Assembly (NCBI RefSeq): GCF_900148505.1
Contig: NZ_FRXO01000003.1
Location: forward strand, 372,001-436,000
DNA length: 64,000 nucleotides
Origin: Pseudoxanthobacter soli DSM 19599
GTDB lineage: Bacteria > Pseudomonadota > Alphaproteobacteria > Rhizobiales > Segnochrobactraceae
Direction of reading: 5' to 3'
This document shows, piece after piece, positions 62,196-64,000 of this stretch. Positions within the stretch are counted from its first letter, which is position 1; the number at the start of each line of letters is the position of its first letter. The position numbers and the translations under genes are program-made. The notes beneath the pieces are model-generated. The model was given only the letters and a program-made list of their open reading frames with translations, was not told the origin of the DNA and made no database searches.

Positions 62196-62258
62196 AGCGC
62201 TTTCCGATCGGATGGCAACATCCGACCGACATGAAAACGCTCCAGACTCAAAAGCTCG
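62195..62258 (-). repeat. Right-half copy of the dispersed repeat, inverted
   Basis: On the minus strand it reads CGAGCTTTTGAGTCTGGAGCG ending in GGAAAGCGCTC, matching the right hairpin and linker of the 112-bp family; the stem is CATCCGACCG-type with a GCAA loop. The left half is missing. The remaining 311 bases to the cytochrome gene hold no other recognisable feature. Confidence 0.75.
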
Positions 62259-62569
62259 AAAATAGTCCGCCGGACCGGCTCTCCGGACGACGGGGCTTGA
62301 TGGCGGGGCTGTGTCCGGCGCCGGGCTTCCGTGCGCATGCCGTTCCGGCCGTCGCCGTCCCGCGCGTACCGGCCGATCGCCCGGAGGATCTTCGGGATGC
62401 CGCGCCTGTCGATCGCCGGGACGCAGAACGGCCATTCCCAACCGTGCGCGTGCTTTGTAGTCTGAAACGGTTCCAAAATGCTTCTCGGCCGGCCCGACGT
62501 GTCGGGGCGACCTGAAGGCATCCCCGCTGCAACGACCGGAGCATGTTCCGGGCTCAGAACGTGGCATCC

Positions 62570-63118
62570 ATGGCTCATTCCCCGACCGCCCAGCGCTACA
62601 ATCCCGCCATCGTCGCCCTGCACTGGCTCATCGCCATCCTCGTGGCGGTGGTCTACGGGCTGACCTACGTCTGGGACGGTGTCCCGGACGAGGATGTTCC
62701 GTTCGTCAAGGACCTGCACATGGGCCTCGGCTTCACCGTGCTGGTGCTGGTGATCGCGCGCATCGTCATCCGGCTGTCCACCGCCTCGCCGCCGGCGGCG
62801 CAGAGCGGCTGGCCGTTCCTCGACAGGATCGGCAGCCTCGCCCACGTCCTGCTCTATTTCCTGCTCCTGGCCGTCACCATCCTCGGCGTGACCTACGTGC
62901 AGTCGCGGGCGCGCGGCATTCCCCTCGGCTTCATGGAAATCCCGGCACTGTTGACGGACCCGGTCGCCCGCGACACCTCACGCTCGATCCGCGAGGTTCA
63001 CGAACTCGCCGCCAACGCCCTGATCGCGCTCGCCATCGTCCATGCGCTGGCGGCGCTGTTCCATCAGTTCGTCCTGCGGGACCGCCTGCTGCGGCGGATG
63101 ACGTTCGGCGGGCGGTAA
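62570..63118 (+). CDS. Cytochrome b561 family protein
   Basis: A 182-residue, four-helix, haem-b membrane protein of the prokaryotic CybB type, passing electrons at the inner membrane. Likely haem-ligand histidines are in IVALHWLIAI, VKDLHMGLGF and AIVHALAALFHQ, with a further one in GSLAHVLLYF. It starts MAHSPTAQRYNPA, as many relatives do; an ATG at 62543 would add nine residues. The electron partners are unknown; no superoxide-related or YceI gene is adjacent. It converges on pnp. Confidence 0.88.
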   Translation: MAHSPTAQRYNPAIVALHWLIAILVAVVYGLTYVWDGVPDEDVPFVKDLHMGLGFTVLVLVIARIVIRLSTASPPAAQSGWPFLDRIGSLAHVLLYFLLLAVTILGVTYVQSRARGIPLGFMEIPALLTDPVARDTSRSIREVHELAANALIALAIVHALAALFHQFVLRDRLLRRMTFGGR

Positions 63119-63293
63119 GCCGGTCCTCGCGATCGGATGGCCTGATCCGGTCTCACGGCCTCGCACCAGATTCGACAGGCCCCGGCATGATCCGGCGGAC
63201 GGGGCCGGCCCGGGCCTTGCGCCTGAACACCGGGGCATCCTTCGCCATCGCCGACCGCACCCTCCACAAACCGCACCCTTCACCAACCACAGA

Positions 63294-63327
63294 CGAAAAC
63301 GGCCGGAGAGGTTCCCCTCTCCGGCCG
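63294..63327 (-). terminator. Terminator of pnp
   Basis: A perfect 12-bp stem, CGGCCGGAGAGG with CCTCTCCGGCCG around TTCC, is followed on the minus strand by GTTTTCG. It lies 165 bases beyond the pnp stop, past the third repeat copy, and may also act on the plus strand for the cytochrome gene. Confidence 0.75.
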
Positions 63328-63351
63328 TCGGTATTTCAGGGCGGGCGCCTG

Positions 63352-63463
63352 GAGCATATCCCGTTCAGATCGAACCGATCTGAACGACACGGATATGCTC
63401 AAGCTTTTGAAGCCGGGGGGATTTCTTGTCGATCGGATGAGTCCATCCGATCGGAAAGCGCTC
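63352..63463 (+). repeat. 112-bp dispersed palindromic repeat, copy 3
   Basis: Full-length copy in the same orientation as copies 1 and 2. In its second stem GATCGGATG pairs with CATCCGATC, where copies 1 and 2 have GATCTGATG and CATCAGATC: both sides changed together, which keeps the pairing. It lies in the 3' region of pnp. Confidence 0.85.
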
Positions 63464-63491
63464 TAGCCCCCCATGGATGTCGGATTGGCGC

Positions 63492-64000
63492 TTACGCGGC
63501 CTCGCCCGAGATCTCCTGCCCGGTCTCCTGGTCCACGACCTTCATGGACAGGCGCACCTTGCCGCGCTCGTCGAAGCCGAGCAGCTTCACCCACACCTTG
63601 TCGCCTTCCTTCACCACGTCGGTGACCTTCTGGGGCCGGCCGTTGGTGAGCTGCGAAATGTGGACGAGGCCGTCGCGCGAACCGAAGAAGTTCACGAAGG
63701 CGCCGAACTCGACGCACTTCACGACCGTGCCCTCGTAGATCGCACCCATTTCCGGCTCGGCGGCGATGCCCTTGATCCAGTTCATCGCGGCCTTGATGGC
63801 CTTGCCGTCGGACGATGCGATCTTGATGGTGCCGTCGTCGGCGATGTCGATCTTGGCGCCGGTCTTCTCCACGATCTCGCGGATCACCTTGCCGCCCGAA
63901 CCGATGACTTCTCGGATCTTGTCGACCGGGATCTTCATCACCTCGATGCGCGGCGCGTACTCGCCGAGCTCCGGACGGGCCTCGGTCAGCGCCTTCGACA
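63492..64000 (-). CDS. pnp: Polyribonucleotide nucleotidyltransferase, C-terminal part
   Basis: The last about 169 residues of polynucleotide phosphorylase; the gene runs past the right edge. This 3'-5' exoribonuclease forms part of the RNA degradosome. Visible parts are the end of the second catalytic core helix ([16 protein letters not shown]), the KH domain ([20 protein letters not shown]) and the S1 domain ([45 protein letters not shown]). It stops soon after S1 with EISGEAA, without a long tail. A palindromic repeat and a terminator follow. Confidence 0.96.
   Translation of the reverse strand, partial: SKALTEARPELGEYAPRIEVMKIPVDKIREVIGSGGKVIREIVEKTGAKIDIADDGTIKIASSDGKAIKAAMNWIKGIAAEPEMGAIYEGTVVKCVEFGAFVNFFGSRDGLVHISQLTNGRPQKVTDVVKEGDKVWVKLLGFDERGKVRLSMKVVDQETGQEISGEAA

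Overview
The window reads as chromosomal core sequence from a high-G+C alphaproteobacterium, most likely of the Hyphomicrobiales (Rhizobiales). The reasons are the mdh-sucC-sucD-sucA-sucB order, the ffs-dnaX-ybaB-recR cluster, a FixLJ oxygen-sensing pair, a DivL-type kinase with tyrosine in place of the phospho-accepting histidine, a TsaE-AmgK fusion next to murU and addBA, and an OlsB ornithine-lipid acyltransferase. Genus is not assigned. No tRNA, rRNA, prophage, insertion sequence or CRISPR array was seen.

Layout. 0.1-7 kb (mostly minus strand): a lipoprotein-like L,D-transpeptidase, a FixT-like single-domain receiver with a FixK/FNR-type box upstream, fixJ, haem-PAS fixL, and ppc. 7.3-14.3 kb (plus): a DHA2 drug exporter, an ornithine cyclodeaminase-family enzyme and glcDEF (glycolate oxidase). 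14.3-17.7 kb (minus): recR, ybaB, dnaX and the SRP RNA with a clear promoter. 18-31.3 kb (plus): an EamA transporter, zapE, mdh-sucCD, sucAB, a DUF2442 protein, a HIT protein and ahcY, with a near-palindromic operator just upstream of the ahcY promoter. 31.4-36.1 kb: a membrane AraC regulator, a secreted alpha/beta hydrolase, a DUF1989 protein and a soluble protein with an MCP tip before a Cache domain. 36.6-48.7 kb (plus): divL, tsaE-amgK, murU, addB, addA. 48.8-56.4 kb (minus): two tandem chemoreceptors with almost identical signalling halves, and polA. 56.6-63.1 kb (plus): PBP1A, an FAD monooxygenase, olsB and a cytochrome b561. The right edge holds the 3' part of pnp (minus).

How the genes work together: ppc, mdh, sucCDAB and glcDEF serve the TCA cycle, anaplerosis and glyoxylate supply. 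FixLJ with the FixT-like protein would set low-oxygen expression. TsaE-AmgK/MurU, PBP1A and the L,D-transpeptidase concern peptidoglycan synthesis and recycling. DnaX, RecR, YbaB, AddAB and PolA concern replication and repair.

Between genes there is a dispersed palindromic repeat: three full 112-bp copies and two partial ones, with paired substitutions in a stem and with edges that run into the stop codons of ppc and olsB. I found no clearly new multigene system. The most rewarding leads are the FixT/FixK-box arrangement, the repeat family, the homogenised chemoreceptor pair, the reversed MCP-Cache protein and several unassigned operator-like palindromes.
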